From CAYMDP01 sp964389375 (GTDB lineage Bacteria; Bdellovibrionota; Bdellovibrionia; Bdellovibrionales; UBA1609), in assembly GCA_964389375.1 (NCBI GenBank), contig CAYMDP010000011.1, positions 6,880 to 70,879 of the forward strand: a DNA stretch of 64,000 nucleotides. The letters run 5' to 3'. The position numbers and the translations under genes are program-made. The notes beneath the pieces are model-generated. The model did not search any database. It was given only the letters and a program-made list of their open reading frames with translations, and was not told the origin of the DNA. Below, piece by piece: positions 33,539 to 43,082 of this stretch (within the stretch, counting starts at the first letter, position 1; every line of letters begins with the position of its first letter).

Positions 33539-34150
33539 ATGACAGACAAAATAAAATTTTATTACAATCCCATGTCACGAGGCCGCATTGTTCATTGGAT
33601 GCTTGAGGAAGTTGAAGCCGATTATGAAATTAAAGCCATGAAGTGGGAAACCGGAGATCATAAGTCTGCCGAGTATCTAAAAATTAATCCCATGGGGAAG
33701 ATACCGGCCATCGAACATAAAGGTGTTGTGGTGACCGAGTGTGCAGCCATTTGTGCCTACCTGGCAGATGTTTTTCCGAAAGCGAATATGGCACCGGCCA
33801 TGAATGATCCTCAGCGTGGGGCTTACTATCGATGGTTGTTTTTTGCGGCATCATGTATTGAGCCCGCGATGTTAGATAAAACAAACCCCAGGACCAATGA
33901 TCCCAAGACTGCTTTTATGGGCCACGGAAATTATGAAGATGTTGTGGCGACGATGGAAAAAGCGGTGGCGAATGGTTTTTTAGTTCCGGGAAAATTTACG
34001 GCAGCAGACTTGTACATGGCATCTCAGATTGAGTGGGGAATTTTCTCAAAGACCCTTGAGCCAAAACCCGTGTTTGTAAAGTACATCAATTTGTGCAAAG
34101 ACCGACCGGGATATAGACGGTATATGGAACAAGCGGGGCCGATGGCATAG
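33539..34150 (+). CDS. glutathione S-transferase
   Basis: 203 residues. The thioredoxin-fold N-terminal domain has YYNPMSRGRIVHWMLEEV, then LKINPMGKIPAIEHKG with the cis-Pro, and VVTECAAICAYLAD (the glutathione-binding E/S position). The C-terminal helical domain is complete. The likely role is glutathione conjugation or peroxide reduction in the cytoplasm. A GGAGG site precedes the ATG. Confidence 0.9.
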   Translation: MTDKIKFYYNPMSRGRIVHWMLEEVEADYEIKAMKWETGDHKSAEYLKINPMGKIPAIEHKGVVVTECAAICAYLADVFPKANMAPAMNDPQRGAYYRWLFFAASCIEPAMLDKTNPRTNDPKTAFMGHGNYEDVVATMEKAVANGFLVPGKFTAADLYMASQIEWGIFSKTLEPKPVFVKYINLCKDRPGYRRYMEQAGPMA

Positions 34151-34168
34151 GTCGGCTGTCCGAACTCG

Positions 34169-34837
34169 CTAAAGCTTACAATCCTTAACGAGAGCCTCTA
34201 TCGAAGAATAATGGGCGCTGATGGACTCTGGTGAACTTGTAAAGAGGCCTCTAAATCTTAATTTCCCCTTCTTGTCAAAAACTAGGCCGTAGGGAACGCC
34301 TTTGTATTCTGGGAACAGAAGTGCGCCGTTTTTATCGGTGGTCTGAGCGAGACGTTGAACACCGGTAAGTTCTGGGTTTTCGCTGGACCCCACAAACCAA
34401 AAATGAAATTGATCAGGGTGAAGGCCCCATTGCATAGACCCCTTGCTTCTAAAAGCACTGACAGAGGCTTCTGTTTCTCTGCGGCTTGAGTTTGCAATGA
34501 GCACAAGCTCAACTTCGGAAGATTCCTTTTGTTTTAAGAAACGCTGAGAGATTTCAAGAAGGTCTGATTTGCAATAGGGGCACCAGGTTCCCATTAATCT
34601 AAGGACGACAACTTTGCCCCTTAGCTTTGAGAGGTCTACTTTTTGGGCAGATCTAATTCGTCCATTGGGATCTAAAGGGTGAGCCTCTAAATTTTTTAAA
34701 TCGTCTAAGTCGAAGTCAAGTTCTGGAGGACAAAATTCATTTGCGGGCTCACGGTGTTCGCTCTTTGGGACTCCCTGAAAGCTCTGGCAGCCGCTAAGAA
34801 GCAATAAGAAGGATAGAATATAAAATAGGTTTTTCAT
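34169..34837 (-). CDS. TlpA/ResA-like thioredoxin-fold lipoprotein
   Basis: 222 residues. The lipoprotein signal ends in LLSGC (C17). The thioredoxin fold has RGKVVVLRLMGTWCPYCKSD, with a CPYC active site, followed by VPYGLVFDKKGKLRFRG holding the cis-Pro. Proteins of this type reduce or exchange thiols in the periplasm. Convergent with the GST gene. Confidence 0.85.
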   Translation of the reverse strand: MKNLFYILSFLLLLSGCQSFQGVPKSEHREPANEFCPPELDFDLDDLKNLEAHPLDPNGRIRSAQKVDLSKLRGKVVVLRLMGTWCPYCKSDLLEISQRFLKQKESSEVELVLIANSSRRETEASVSAFRSKGSMQWGLHPDQFHFWFVGSSENPELTGVQRLAQTTDKNGALLFPEYKGVPYGLVFDKKGKLRFRGLFTSSPESISAHYSSIEALVKDCKL

Positions 34838-35015
34838 GTGATTAGCCTAATGTGGCTTGAAGACCTAAGCAATGGAACTTTTTAAAGCCAGGGCATTTAT
34901 TGCTTAATTTGGTAAATCTTTGAAGAGATCGAGGAGCTGGAGGGACGGGCCTGCGGCCTTGTTTGATTTGGTCTCTGACATCGGTTAGAATTTCACATTC
35001 TTGGGGGTTCAACAG

Positions 35016-35606
35016 ATGTCCTATAAGTTGATCGGGTCACAACGTTCGCCGTTCGTCAGACTTTGCCGCTTGGTGATGATCAAACATAAAATCGATTTTG
35101 AATTTCAAGTAACGAATTTTGTGGATGATCAAAAACAAGCCGAGCTTTTAGCACAAGAAAGTCCAATTAACCGTGTTCCAATTCTGATCTCTGAAGGGCA
35201 AAAGATTTTTGATTCAAGGATTATCCTTGGATATCTACAGAGCAGACATGGCTTGCCATCCCTTTCGATGGATCAAGAAAACATCCTGTCCTCGATCTAT
35301 AGCTGTTTAGATACGGGAGTGGTTCTATTTTTAATGAAAAAGGATGGTTTCAACATCGATGCGCCAGGTTTTTTTCTAGATCGGCATAGAGCGCGAATTC
35401 CAGCGAATCTTAGGTTTTTGACAGAATGGACATCAAGCTTGGATGCTAAAAAATCAGAGGATTGGAATGTTCTGTCGATGGCCTTATATAGTTTTTTATT
35501 CTGGGCCAATGCCCGGGAAATTCTGAATATAAAAAACTATCCAATTTATGCCGATTTTTTGGAGCGCTTTAAAAATGCTCCGGGTGTTTCGGAAACGAGC
35601 TTTTAA
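35016..35606 (+). CDS. glutathione S-transferase-like protein
   Basis: About 196 residues from ATG 35016, which has GGGGG just upstream; a TTG at 35001 is possible but less likely. The N-terminal thioredoxin fold opens SYKLIGSQRSPFVRLCRLVM and continues ESPINRVPILISEG with cis-Pro and FDSRIILGYLQSRHG. The C-terminal domain is short. A second, diverged GST in the window. The substrate is unknown. Confidence 0.82.
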   Translation: MSYKLIGSQRSPFVRLCRLVMIKHKIDFEFQVTNFVDDQKQAELLAQESPINRVPILISEGQKIFDSRIILGYLQSRHGLPSLSMDQENILSSIYSCLDTGVVLFLMKKDGFNIDAPGFFLDRHRARIPANLRFLTEWTSSLDAKKSEDWNVLSMALYSFLFWANAREILNIKNYPIYADFLERFKNAPGVSETSF

Positions 35607-35612
35607 AAAAGT

Positions 35613-35655
35613 GGCCCCTTTCGCCCTTTAGCTAAAAGCCGCAGGCGAAGAGGCC
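35613..35655. terminator. bidirectional terminator between GST-like and hsp20 genes
   Basis: GGCCCCTTTCGCC pairs with GGCGAAGAGGCC around a 17-18 base loop. On the minus strand a TTTTTT run follows it, as expected for the convergent hsp20 gene. On the plus strand the tail is weaker (AACTTTCT). Confidence 0.7.
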
Positions 35656-35662
35656 CAACTTT

Positions 35663-36106
35663 CTACTTAATAAGAATTTGTCTGGCCTTTGAACTGCTGC
35701 GCTTCTCAACCTCAAGTTTTAAAACGCCGCCTTCATAGGTGGCCTCGACTTTTTCAGCATCCACGGGATGTGGGAAGTTGTAGGTCCTCATAAATGATCC
35801 GTAACTCACTTCCGTATAATTAAGCTTTTCATCATCCTTATTGTGATGTTCTTCTTTGCGTTCACCAGAAACAGATAGGCTGTTTTCATGGAGATCAATT
35901 TTGATGTCCTCTTTTTTCATTCCTGGAATATCAAATTTTAGAATGTAAGCATTTGGTGTCTCGCGGATTTCGGCCCTTGCGGTCAAAGCCCGTTGAGCAT
36001 TCTGAGAAAACAAAGAGGGAGTATCCGATTTAAAGAAATTGTCGAATAAGCTATCAATGTCTCTCAAGGGACTGCCAGATCTTCTCCATAAATCTAAGTT
36101 TGTCAT
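35663..36106 (-). CDS. Hsp20/alpha-crystallin small heat-shock protein
   Basis: 147 residues with an alpha-crystallin domain from about 40: AEIRETPNAYILKFDIPGMK, then IKIDLHENSLSVSGERKEE and KVEATYEGGVLKLEVEKR. It ends in the IxI-like RQILIK tail. Such proteins hold unfolding proteins in soluble form under stress. A strong AGGAGGT site precedes ATG 36106. No heat-shock promoter or ROSE-like hairpin is obvious. Confidence 0.92.
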   Translation of the reverse strand: MTNLDLWRRSGSPLRDIDSLFDNFFKSDTPSLFSQNAQRALTARAEIRETPNAYILKFDIPGMKKEDIKIDLHENSLSVSGERKEEHHNKDDEKLNYTEVSYGSFMRTYNFPHPVDAEKVEATYEGGVLKLEVEKRSSSKARQILIK

Positions 36107-36279
36107 AATCTGTACCTCCTATGGATTAAATTTGTGATCAAAATTTAAACTGTCAAGGGGATCAAGTTGGCTCAGCGACTGGGAGGCCGTCTTTGCTGAA
36201 AAAAGATTAGAGTTTTAAAATATTTAGCGATCAAATAAAATAAGAAATTAAGGGGGCATATTTTATTAGGAGAATAGGT

Positions 36280-37005
36280 CTAGAATAGGGCCTTGTCCGA
36301 AAAACCGACTCGTCCAATAAGTGGAAGTTTTAGAGCGGGTCTTAAAATATCCAGTCCAAAACTGAGACCGAGGATATTGACTTCAATCCCTTCATTGAGG
36401 CCCAGGGTGAAGCCGAGGGCTCCCAAAACTGAAAGCTGAACTCCTGTTCCACTTTCACTCCAACCGACCAGGTCGCCATCATTTATCCAGTCTTTTCCAA
36501 TCGCATGAGGTGGAAGCTCGACTCTAAGCTCTGGAACATTTCGAATAATATAGGAGATAAAAGTATTGCTGTTCGGACCGGGCCACACACGGTATGAGCC
36601 TTTGTATGGGTAAGATTCGGCGGCGGCTTGAATTTTCGGAATCGCCTTTTCTGCGGCCTCACCCTTTAGTTGATCAATTAATTTGGCTTCCGCTCCAAAC
36701 CACTTTCGATCAGGAATTTCTTCACCGATGACCACAGCACTTCCGGTGCGCTTTATTCGAAAACCCATCACATGATAAGTAACATAGTGATCAGCATTTT
36801 TTTCTTTCGTTGCAATCCATGTATGAACTGCGAAGGTTCCTCTCCAGCGAATCGCTCGAGCAGCATAAACCTGAACCAAAGCCTCGGATTCAATTTTGGG
36901 ATCGGGCGCAATTCCAACACTACTACGGTCAGCGGTGCGCCAATCTCCAGAGTGTCCACAAGCGGTATTTAGATAAACTATAAAAAGCAAAAAGAGACGG
37001 TTCAT
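36280..37005 (-). CDS. DUF3750 family exported protein
   Basis: 241 residues from ATG 37005; the frame extends to a TTG at 37089, overlapping the lipocalin gene by 4 nt. An N-terminal hydrophobic signal (MNRLFLLFIVYLNTAC) might be a lipoprotein signal. The body matches DUF3750: DWRTADRSSVGIAPDP, VQVYAARAIRWRGTFAVHTW, then WPGPNSNTFISYIIRNVPEL. The function is unknown. It is downstream of a lipocalin on the same strand and likely co-transcribed. Confidence 0.8.
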   Translation of the reverse strand: MNRLFLLFIVYLNTACGHSGDWRTADRSSVGIAPDPKIESEALVQVYAARAIRWRGTFAVHTWIATKEKNADHYVTYHVMGFRIKRTGSAVVIGEEIPDRKWFGAEAKLIDQLKGEAAEKAIPKIQAAAESYPYKGSYRVWPGPNSNTFISYIIRNVPELRVELPPHAIGKDWINDGDLVGWSESGTGVQLSVLGALGFTLGLNEGIEVNILGLSFGLDILRPALKLPLIGRVGFSDKALF

Positions 37006-37085
37006 ATACAAATAAATATCTAAGGCCGATAAAAATAGCCAGAAGGTCTGACATTGCGTGATGAGGTCAACGCGTTTTTGCAAGC

Positions 37086-37622
37086 TCAAGGTTGCGGCGT
37101 CATATTCAGCTTTGATAGGTCATAACCCAGAGCTTTAATTTTTGCCCGAATGCTATCTAGCTTAGCTTCTTCCATTTTAGGAGTACGACTCAAGATCCAA
37201 AGGTACTCTCGGCTAGGGTGTCCGACGACGGCGTATTCATATTCTTTTCCAAGGTCAATAATCCAGTACTTTCCATAAAAGGGCCAAAGGAAACTCACTT
37301 TCAGTTTTGAGTTGGTGGTTTTATCCACGACTTTAGCAACACCTTTGGCATTTCGAACTTTTCCATCGAAACTCTTCAGCCGACATTCATTAAAGACATT
37401 TATTGTTTCCGCATCCTTCAAGGTATAGGTGGCTTTTGAGGCGACACAATCTTTTTGAAAGCGCTGATAGAAGCTTGCAATCTCAAACCATTCCCCCAGA
37501 TATCGATTTAAGTCGACATAATCCACAGTCTGAAGGGGCTTTTCTTCCTCAGAAAAACTTGTCGAGCCAAAACCAAAACAACAAAGCATCAAAGCACAAA
37601 ATTTCAAAAATTTTTTGTTCAT
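37086..37622 (-). CDS. Blc-type bacterial lipocalin
   Basis: 178 residues with a signal peptide. The GxW lipocalin motif is LGEWFEIASFYQRF at about 40-53, and the barrel closes with YAVVGHPSREYLWILSRTP, the Blc signature. Bacterial lipocalins bind lipids or fatty acids at the outer membrane. Probably forms an operon with the DUF3750 gene behind it. It is a paralogue of the gene at 49948. Confidence 0.88.
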   Translation of the reverse strand: MNKKFLKFCALMLCCFGFGSTSFSEEEKPLQTVDYVDLNRYLGEWFEIASFYQRFQKDCVASKATYTLKDAETINVFNECRLKSFDGKVRNAKGVAKVVDKTTNSKLKVSFLWPFYGKYWIIDLGKEYEYAVVGHPSREYLWILSRTPKMEEAKLDSIRAKIKALGYDLSKLNMTPQP

Positions 37623-37696
37623 AGGCCCTCACTTGGAATCGATTTTAGGTTGAGCCTAGGCTCACTTCAAGTAAAACCGCTGTCCTAGGGGAATCT

Positions 37697-39889
37697 CTAC
37701 TCCCATTGAATCACCCGGATAATATCAGAATGAGTGTCAGTCCATAAGGGGGCATCGGGATCAGCCTGAAGCAATGTCCACTCAATATTTGTATCAAGTA
37801 CAAATAGAGAGTCTTCGTTGCGGGACATAACAACCCAAGTTGAAACCTCTTTTTCTTCGTTCAACTCGGGATTGAAATCATTTCGAATTCGCGCCGATAG
37901 GCCGAGCTGTTTGGATAGGCGGTAAAGAACGGTTTCTAAATTGAGGTGATAGTTTGAAATGTGGAAGGCCACCAAGCCATCCGGACTAAGTTTGTTAAGA
38001 TAAATCTGTAAAGCCTCTAGAGTGAGCAAATGAATGGGAATTGAAGCTGAGCTAAAAGCATCTAAGACAATCAAGTCAAAGACCTCTTTGCTTTTGGATA
38101 AACTAAGCCGGCCATCTCCCAGCACAACAGCTAAATCACATCTACGATCTTTGCAGTCACTTAGGTAAGTGAAGTATTTTTTATCAAGGGCGATTTGCTC
38201 CATCACCGGATTAAGTTCATAGAATACAAGTCGCCAAGACGTATCCGCATAGGCCGCGATGGCACCTGTTCCAAGTCCGACGGCTGCGACTCTTTTTTTG
38301 TCTAAAGTTTTTATTAAATCAATAATGTCTCCTAGTGGCCCTGTCGGGTGGTAATAGGAAAGTGGGATTTGAAGATTTTCAGTAGAATCCCTTCTTTGGG
38401 AGCCATGAACAGTTCCCCCATGCACCAATGAATGAAGCCAGCCCTCTTCGAAGGAATTAATCTTTACAACATCATAGAAATTTCTTTTTTGAAAAATCGA
38501 ATCCGCATCTTTTGTGGTCACACTAAATATTAGGTAGATCGCAATTCCTGTGGCGACAAAGTAAAGGGGTCTTACATACCAAAGCAAAATCAAAACTATG
38601 GGCACGCCGTAACTGACTTTTTTGATCGTCTGTTCTGAGGCCTCCAGCCCGTAATGAAGGACCAGGTAAGTAGCAGCCAAAGAAAATGAAATCGCAAGGG
38701 CAGCCCCTAAGGACCATCTATACACTTTGGGGCTCGTTATTGAGAATAACAAACCTGAAAAAGCTAAAATCAGAGGAAGTTCAAAGACTGAGTTGAAAAG
38801 AAGAGGAGCTAGAAGTGCGTTGAATATGCCCCCCAAGACTCCTCCAAGGGACATCCAAAGGTAGAATTCGGTAAGATGTCTGACCTCTGGTCGTGATCTG
38901 GCAAGTTGTCCGTGGGCGACCAAGCAAACAATAAAAAGAGTTGTCAAAAATACGGCGGCGGTGACCCAAAGACGCTGCATGCCCTCGTTAGCGACAAGTA
39001 AAAAGATTGAAGTGCTGAGAGCGATGGGCATAAGGACGGCAAAAAATTTGTGAAGAGTCTCTGGCCAATAGCTAAAGACTAAAATGAAGGAAATTAAATA
39101 CAGTGCCAGCGGAACAACCCAAAACAAGGGGATCGCGGCGATATCCGTTGTCATGTAGGTGGTCACACCTAACATCAGACTTGAAGGGATAAAGGCAAAA
39201 AACAGCCATAGTCCCCGCTGGTTCCACTTTGTGGCCTTTATATCAAGATCGGGCTTTTCGATAGGATTTGATTTAACAGTTTTATTTTCTTTCAATAGCC
39301 ATAGGGCGACTGCGACGAATAAAAAAATTAGAATCCAGTATAGAATTTTCCAAAGATTTCCCTGCTCACTTAGGTTTAATTTTGGCTCGGCAAGAAGAGG
39401 GAAAAGAATTAGTCCTGAGATGCTGCCCAGATTACTGGCGGCATAAAGAGAGTAGGGGTCTTTGGCCTTTGCATCCTGGCTTAGAGAAAACCATCTTTGC
39501 AAGATGGGAGCACTTGCGGAGACTACGAAAAATGGAAGTCCAACATAAAGTAAAAGAACTAAAAGCAGCCAATATGCTGGCGTTCCGAACTGGGGAATAA
39601 AGTTTGTGATGCTTTCTGGAATTCCTATCGGCAAAAGAAAAAGTGGAAGAAGCATTAAGCCGAGGTGAATAAAAATTTGAGTCCGAATTTTCAATTGGCT
39701 TAGACCATGTGCATACAAATATCCGAAGAGAAGTGTGGACTGAAAAAATAAAAGACAAACATTCCAAACCGCGGGTGTGCCGCCCAGATAGGGTAACAGC
39801 ATTTTTCCAACCATCGGTTGAATAAAAAAAAGCAATAGGGCACTCAACAGCAAAGTGAAGGAGTATAGAATGGTTCGTGACATAGACAA
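37697..39889 (-). CDS. membrane-fused spermidine synthase-like protein
   Basis: 730 residues. The first ~430 are membrane helices in the style of MFS/spermidine-synthase fusions, opening ILYSFTLLLSALLLFFIQPM. The soluble C-terminal domain has the spermidine synthase core: AAVGLGTGAIAAY (AdoMet/dcAdoMet loop), YELNPVMEQIA, LGDGRLSL, DLIVLDAFSSASIPIHLLT, AFHISN. The substrate is probably an aminopropyl or methyl donor reaction, not shown. It lies 5 nt after the DTW gene, so one operon. Confidence 0.85.
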   Translation of the reverse strand: MSMSRTILYSFTLLLSALLLFFIQPMVGKMLLPYLGGTPAVWNVCLLFFQSTLLFGYLYAHGLSQLKIRTQIFIHLGLMLLPLFLLPIGIPESITNFIPQFGTPAYWLLLVLLLYVGLPFFVVSASAPILQRWFSLSQDAKAKDPYSLYAASNLGSISGLILFPLLAEPKLNLSEQGNLWKILYWILIFLFVAVALWLLKENKTVKSNPIEKPDLDIKATKWNQRGLWLFFAFIPSSLMLGVTTYMTTDIAAIPLFWVVPLALYLISFILVFSYWPETLHKFFAVLMPIALSTSIFLLVANEGMQRLWVTAAVFLTTLFIVCLVAHGQLARSRPEVRHLTEFYLWMSLGGVLGGIFNALLAPLLFNSVFELPLILAFSGLLFSITSPKVYRWSLGAALAISFSLAATYLVLHYGLEASEQTIKKVSYGVPIVLILLWYVRPLYFVATGIAIYLIFSVTTKDADSIFQKRNFYDVVKINSFEEGWLHSLVHGGTVHGSQRRDSTENLQIPLSYYHPTGPLGDIIDLIKTLDKKRVAAVGLGTGAIAAYADTSWRLVFYELNPVMEQIALDKKYFTYLSDCKDRRCDLAVVLGDGRLSLSKSKEVFDLIVLDAFSSASIPIHLLTLEALQIYLNKLSPDGLVAFHISNYHLNLETVLYRLSKQLGLSARIRNDFNPELNEEKEVSTWVVMSRNEDSLFVLDTNIEWTLLQADPDAPLWTDTHSDIIRVIQWE

Positions 39890-39894
39890 GGACC

Positions 39895-40614
39895 CTAATC
39901 TCTTCGTCGAATATAACGGTGGCTTCCGGGCTTGCCGGAAGATTTTTTTATAAAATCGAGTTGCAGCTCAACCATGGCATTAAAGACGGTCAGAAGTTGG
40001 TCATGCTTGCGGCTGCTCGTATCAAAACCTTGGCTGCTTCCTAGAAGCTCTATGCAATGATGAATGGCTTCTATCGTTGAATAACATCCTTCTTTGGGCT
40101 GTTTTCGCACTCTAAAATTAGAAGGTGTGCTGGGGGAAAAGCAGATCCGTGGGATATTTTGAAGGTTCTGACTTTGTCGAAGCATCTTTTTTGCGGTGGC
40201 CCAAGTTCCATCGATCACAAAGATACATAAAGTTTTTCCCTGAGGACAAATCATGGCTCGGTCATTTGGCATTAAAGAAGTTAAGTTTAAGGAATTTTTT
40301 CCTGGATACAAAATCACAGGATAAAGCTTCGGATCAGCGAGAATCTTGTTTACTTGTTCATCTGCAGAAAAATCCTGTCCGCGGATCAAGTGCGAGTTGT
40401 CCAGACAAAGATGAGACATTCTTCCAGTTGCGATTCGGCGTCTTGCCTCGAGAGGGTGAATCAGAATCACAATCTTAAAATTGACAGGAATTTTTTGAAC
40501 ATGGGCACAATAGCAGCTAAACTCGGGCTGCCGACAGCTCATGCATATTTTCCGAAAGGTCTCTTCTTGTTCTTTGAGAGTCCTTCGTTTTTGTTTGTAA
40601 TCTTCTAAGTTCAC
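39895..40614 (-). CDS. DTW-domain tRNA aminocarboxypropyltransferase-like protein
   Basis: 239 residues. The domain has the conserved Cys set CMSCRQPEFSCYCAHV, then IHPLEARRRIATGRM, CIFVIDGTWATAKKML (the DTW motif, here DGTW) and NFRVRKQPKEGCYSTIEAI. Proteins of this family (TapT in E. coli) make acp3U in tRNA from AdoMet. First gene of a two-gene minus-strand unit. Confidence 0.88.
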   Translation of the reverse strand: MNLEDYKQKRRTLKEQEETFRKICMSCRQPEFSCYCAHVQKIPVNFKIVILIHPLEARRRIATGRMSHLCLDNSHLIRGQDFSADEQVNKILADPKLYPVILYPGKNSLNLTSLMPNDRAMICPQGKTLCIFVIDGTWATAKKMLRQSQNLQNIPRICFSPSTPSNFRVRKQPKEGCYSTIEAIHHCIELLGSSQGFDTSSRKHDQLLTVFNAMVELQLDFIKKSSGKPGSHRYIRRRD

Positions 40615-40772
40615 AAATCAAGTCTAACCACAGATTGATTTAAGCAAAAGCCATTTTGGATATATCGGTGCCCCCGGGCCATCGCGTCTTAATGTCCTCG
40701 AGACGGAATTTCGGCGAGCGAAGTCGTTGAAAGAAGATGCCAGGCCATATTTAGTCAGTTTGAATGACTCCG

Positions 40773-41243
40773 TTATTTTGCATTACGCAAACTTTGCTGA
40801 ACCATACGGTCAAGATTTGATAAAAATTGTGAGCGATCATTTTTGGCCATTGCTGAGGGGCCCGTGTTTTTGTGTCCAAGATCGCGAAGATGAGAGTTCA
40901 AAGTTCTTTGTGCCAATACCGCTCCAATATTTTCTTCATCAAGCTCTCGGCCTTTGGGACCTAAAACTTTTCCACCAGACTTAATGCAGCGATCAGCTAA
41001 AAGCAAATCTGAGGTGATCACAATATCATGGGGCTTTACTTGCTCTGCGATCCAATCATCTGCGGCGTCAAAATCTCCTGAAACGACTTTCATTTCGATG
41101 TCCGGATCTACGGGAATATTAAGGTATTGATTGGCAACAAGAACCACAGGAATTCGATTTCGTTTGGCTACTTTGTAGACTTCATCTTTGACCGCGCAGC
41201 CATCGGCATCGATATAAATTATGAACTTAGGTTTTACAAATTC
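40773..41243 (-). CDS. YaiI/UPF0178 (DUF188) family protein
   Basis: 156 residues from ATG 41243. The family motif is IIYIDADGCAVKDEVYKVAK, followed by VVSGDFDAADDWIAEQVKP and DIVITSDLLLADRCI. The fold is PIN/NYN-like and may be nucleolytic, but no activity is known for it. The start overlaps the end of the upstream beta-barrel gene by 10 nt (ATGGAATTTGTAA). Confidence 0.88.
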   Translation of the reverse strand, partial: EFVKPKFIIYIDADGCAVKDEVYKVAKRNRIPVVLVANQYLNIPVDPDIEMKVVSGDFDAADDWIAEQVKPHDIVITSDLLLADRCIKSGGKVLGPKGRELDEENIGAVLAQRTLNSHLRDLGHKNTGPSAMAKNDRSQFLSNLDRMVQQSLRNAK

Positions 41244-42013
41244 CATTCGAAACCTAGGACCCCAAAATGGAGCCAAGCAAAGTTATAAACTCCGCCTCCT
41301 CCTTCGGACCCCCCTTCTATAGTTCTGTAGCCTGCGTAAACCGAAAATGGTCCTAAGCCATGATAAGCCAGCAAAAGTGCTAAATCTTCGGCTCGTCCTT
41401 GGGGGGCGGCAAGTGCATCTAGGTCGATTATAAACTTCCAATTGGAATTAAAGGAGTGAGTGGCCATAAAATGAAGAAGAGGAACAAAGCCAATATTGTT
41501 GCGACCCGCACTTTGTGAGTTCTGAGTGAGTCGAATTTCGGCATCTCGAATTTTTCCCGTGAAGCCACCTTTTAAAATCCATTTTGAGGAACTTAGAAAA
41601 GTGTAGCGGTAAGTCAGGCGGTAGGAATTGAACTTATATTTTGCTTCGAGCGGTGTATCGGCTAAAAAGGTTTGATCCTGAAAACTGATATCTCTGTCGA
41701 ACTGACCTTTCAGGTTTAGAGTAAGTGGAGCATAAAGTGCACGAAGCTCATGAGGTCCTTGAAGCCGATATCCTAGATAGACCCGCCCACCGAACACTCC
41801 GCCATCCCCAAGCTCCGTCAAAGAAAAACGGGTTCCCCCTTCTTTCGGGATCTGCACTTCGTTTATAGATTGCCAAACGCCACCAGCTTCGGCGGTGATC
41901 CAGAATCGGGAATCCTGAGAGTTCTGAGCATTTGAGGCCATCGCCGAAAGACTTAAAGTAAGAAAAAAACCGAGGAGCAGGTATGGTGATCGGACTGGGA
42001 TCAGGTTTTTCAT
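41234..42013 (-). CDS. outer-membrane beta-barrel protein, unknown
   Basis: 259 residues. The signal peptide ends SAMASNAQ. The mature part alternates hydrophobic and polar residues, with many Tyr/Trp (RLTYRYTF, GPFSVYAGYRTIEG), and ends LHFGVLGFEWNL, as expected of a small barrel. No homologue is recognised. It overlaps the YaiI gene by 10 nt at the 3' end. Confidence 0.65.
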   Translation of the reverse strand: MKNLIPVRSPYLLLGFFLTLSLSAMASNAQNSQDSRFWITAEAGGVWQSINEVQIPKEGGTRFSLTELGDGGVFGGRVYLGYRLQGPHELRALYAPLTLNLKGQFDRDISFQDQTFLADTPLEAKYKFNSYRLTYRYTFLSSSKWILKGGFTGKIRDAEIRLTQNSQSAGRNNIGFVPLLHFMATHSFNSNWKFIIDLDALAAPQGRAEDLALLLAYHGLGPFSVYAGYRTIEGGSEGGGGVYNFAWLHFGVLGFEWNL

Positions 42014-42102
42014 TAAAAGATCTCACAATTTTATTTAGAAGATTTCTAAATACTAACTTATGCTAGAATTCAAATCTAGAACAAAATTTGCGGGAGAAAA
42101 GC

Positions 42103-42558
42103 ATGCAGTACCTTCATACCATGGTTCGAGTCAAAAATTTAGAAGACTCACTTAAGTTTTATTGTGAAGCCTTGGGATTAAAAGAAATCTCGAGATCCGA
42201 ATCAGAGAAGGGTCGATTCACTTTGGTTTTTCTTGCAGCTCCTCAGGATGTTGAGAGGGCAAAAGAGCTTAAGACCCCGATGATCGAGTTAACTTATAAT
42301 TGGCCCGATGAAAACGGCAACGTCGAAGAGTATAAAGGCGGAAGAAATTTTGGGCACCTCGCATTTCGAGTTCAAAATATCTACCAAACTTGCGAGCGTC
42401 TGAAGAAGATGGGAGTCATTATTAATCGCCCTCCTCGTGATGGCTATATGGCTTTTGTGCGATCGCCTGATGAAATCTCAATTGAATTTTTACAGGAGGG
42501 GCCGGCGCTTGCTCCAAGAGAACCATGGCAAAGCATGCCGAATACGGGCGTCTGGTAA
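42103..42558 (+). CDS. gloA: lactoylglutathione lyase (glyoxalase I)
   Basis: 151 residues from ATG 42103, which GGGAGAAAAG precedes. The sequence opens [20 protein letters not shown], with the metal-binding His in LHTMVRV. It has [10 protein letters not shown] and [17 protein letters not shown] with further ligands (E and H), and [12 protein letters not shown] with the final E. The four ligand positions of glyoxalase I are all present. It converts the methylglyoxal-glutathione adduct to lactoylglutathione. Confidence 0.9.
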   Translation: MQYLHTMVRVKNLEDSLKFYCEALGLKEISRSESEKGRFTLVFLAAPQDVERAKELKTPMIELTYNWPDENGNVEEYKGGRNFGHLAFRVQNIYQTCERLKKMGVIINRPPRDGYMAFVRSPDEISIEFLQEGPALAPREPWQSMPNTGVW

Positions 42559-42602
42559 TTGGTGGGTGTCATGGTCCTTTTTGACTATAGGGTGAGGTAA
42601 AT

Positions 42603-43082
42603 ATGTCTGACGATCGATTCAAAGATTTTGCGAAACTTTTTCTCGCGAGGACACCGAGCAGTAACTCAAAAATAAAAAGCTCGGGATCTAATGCGTCACA
42701 GATCGCAGAACAAGAGGGTTTAAAGTCTTCTTCCCAGAATGCGGCATACGATCGAAGTATTAATTACGAAAATCAGTTCCCCAATACGGGTTCTACGGGA
42801 AAAAGTGCTAGCGGCTCAAAACTTGCGAATGGTTTGGCGGTTGTCTTTTTCATCGGTATGTTTGTGATGTCGGGCATTTTTGCTCCCGGTCTGCTTCAGG
42901 GCTTTCACGCCATTTTTGTTTTAATGATTATGTTGGTTGCAGCAATCATTTGCGCCGTCGTATTGGAATCTATCTTTAGTTCCAAGGCTAAAGAGAGATT
43001 GGATGCCAGGCAAAAGCCAGTGGTGAGGAAGCAAGGACCTCTTAACATCGAGTCCATTTCGGATTCGTCAGATGAACTCTAG
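42603..43082 (+). CDS. small membrane protein, unknown
   Basis: 159 residues. The first ~75 are polar and rich in Ser/Asn/Gln. Two membrane helices follow (LANGLAVVFFIGMFVMSGIF, and IFVLMIMLVAAIICAVVLES). The tail is charged. GAGG lies 7 nt before ATG 42603. No family recognised. Its last 4 nt overlap the convergent ygiD gene. Confidence 0.65.
   Translation: MSDDRFKDFAKLFLARTPSSNSKIKSSGSNASQIAEQEGLKSSSQNAAYDRSINYENQFPNTGSTGKSASGSKLANGLAVVFFIGMFVMSGIFAPGLLQGFHAIFVLMIMLVAAIICAVVLESIFSSKAKERLDARQKPVVRKQGPLNIESISDSSDEL

Noticed and set aside
40727..40984. Plus-strand ORF of 85 codons
   Set aside because: It lies mostly opposite the YaiI/UPF0178 gene, whose family match is clear.
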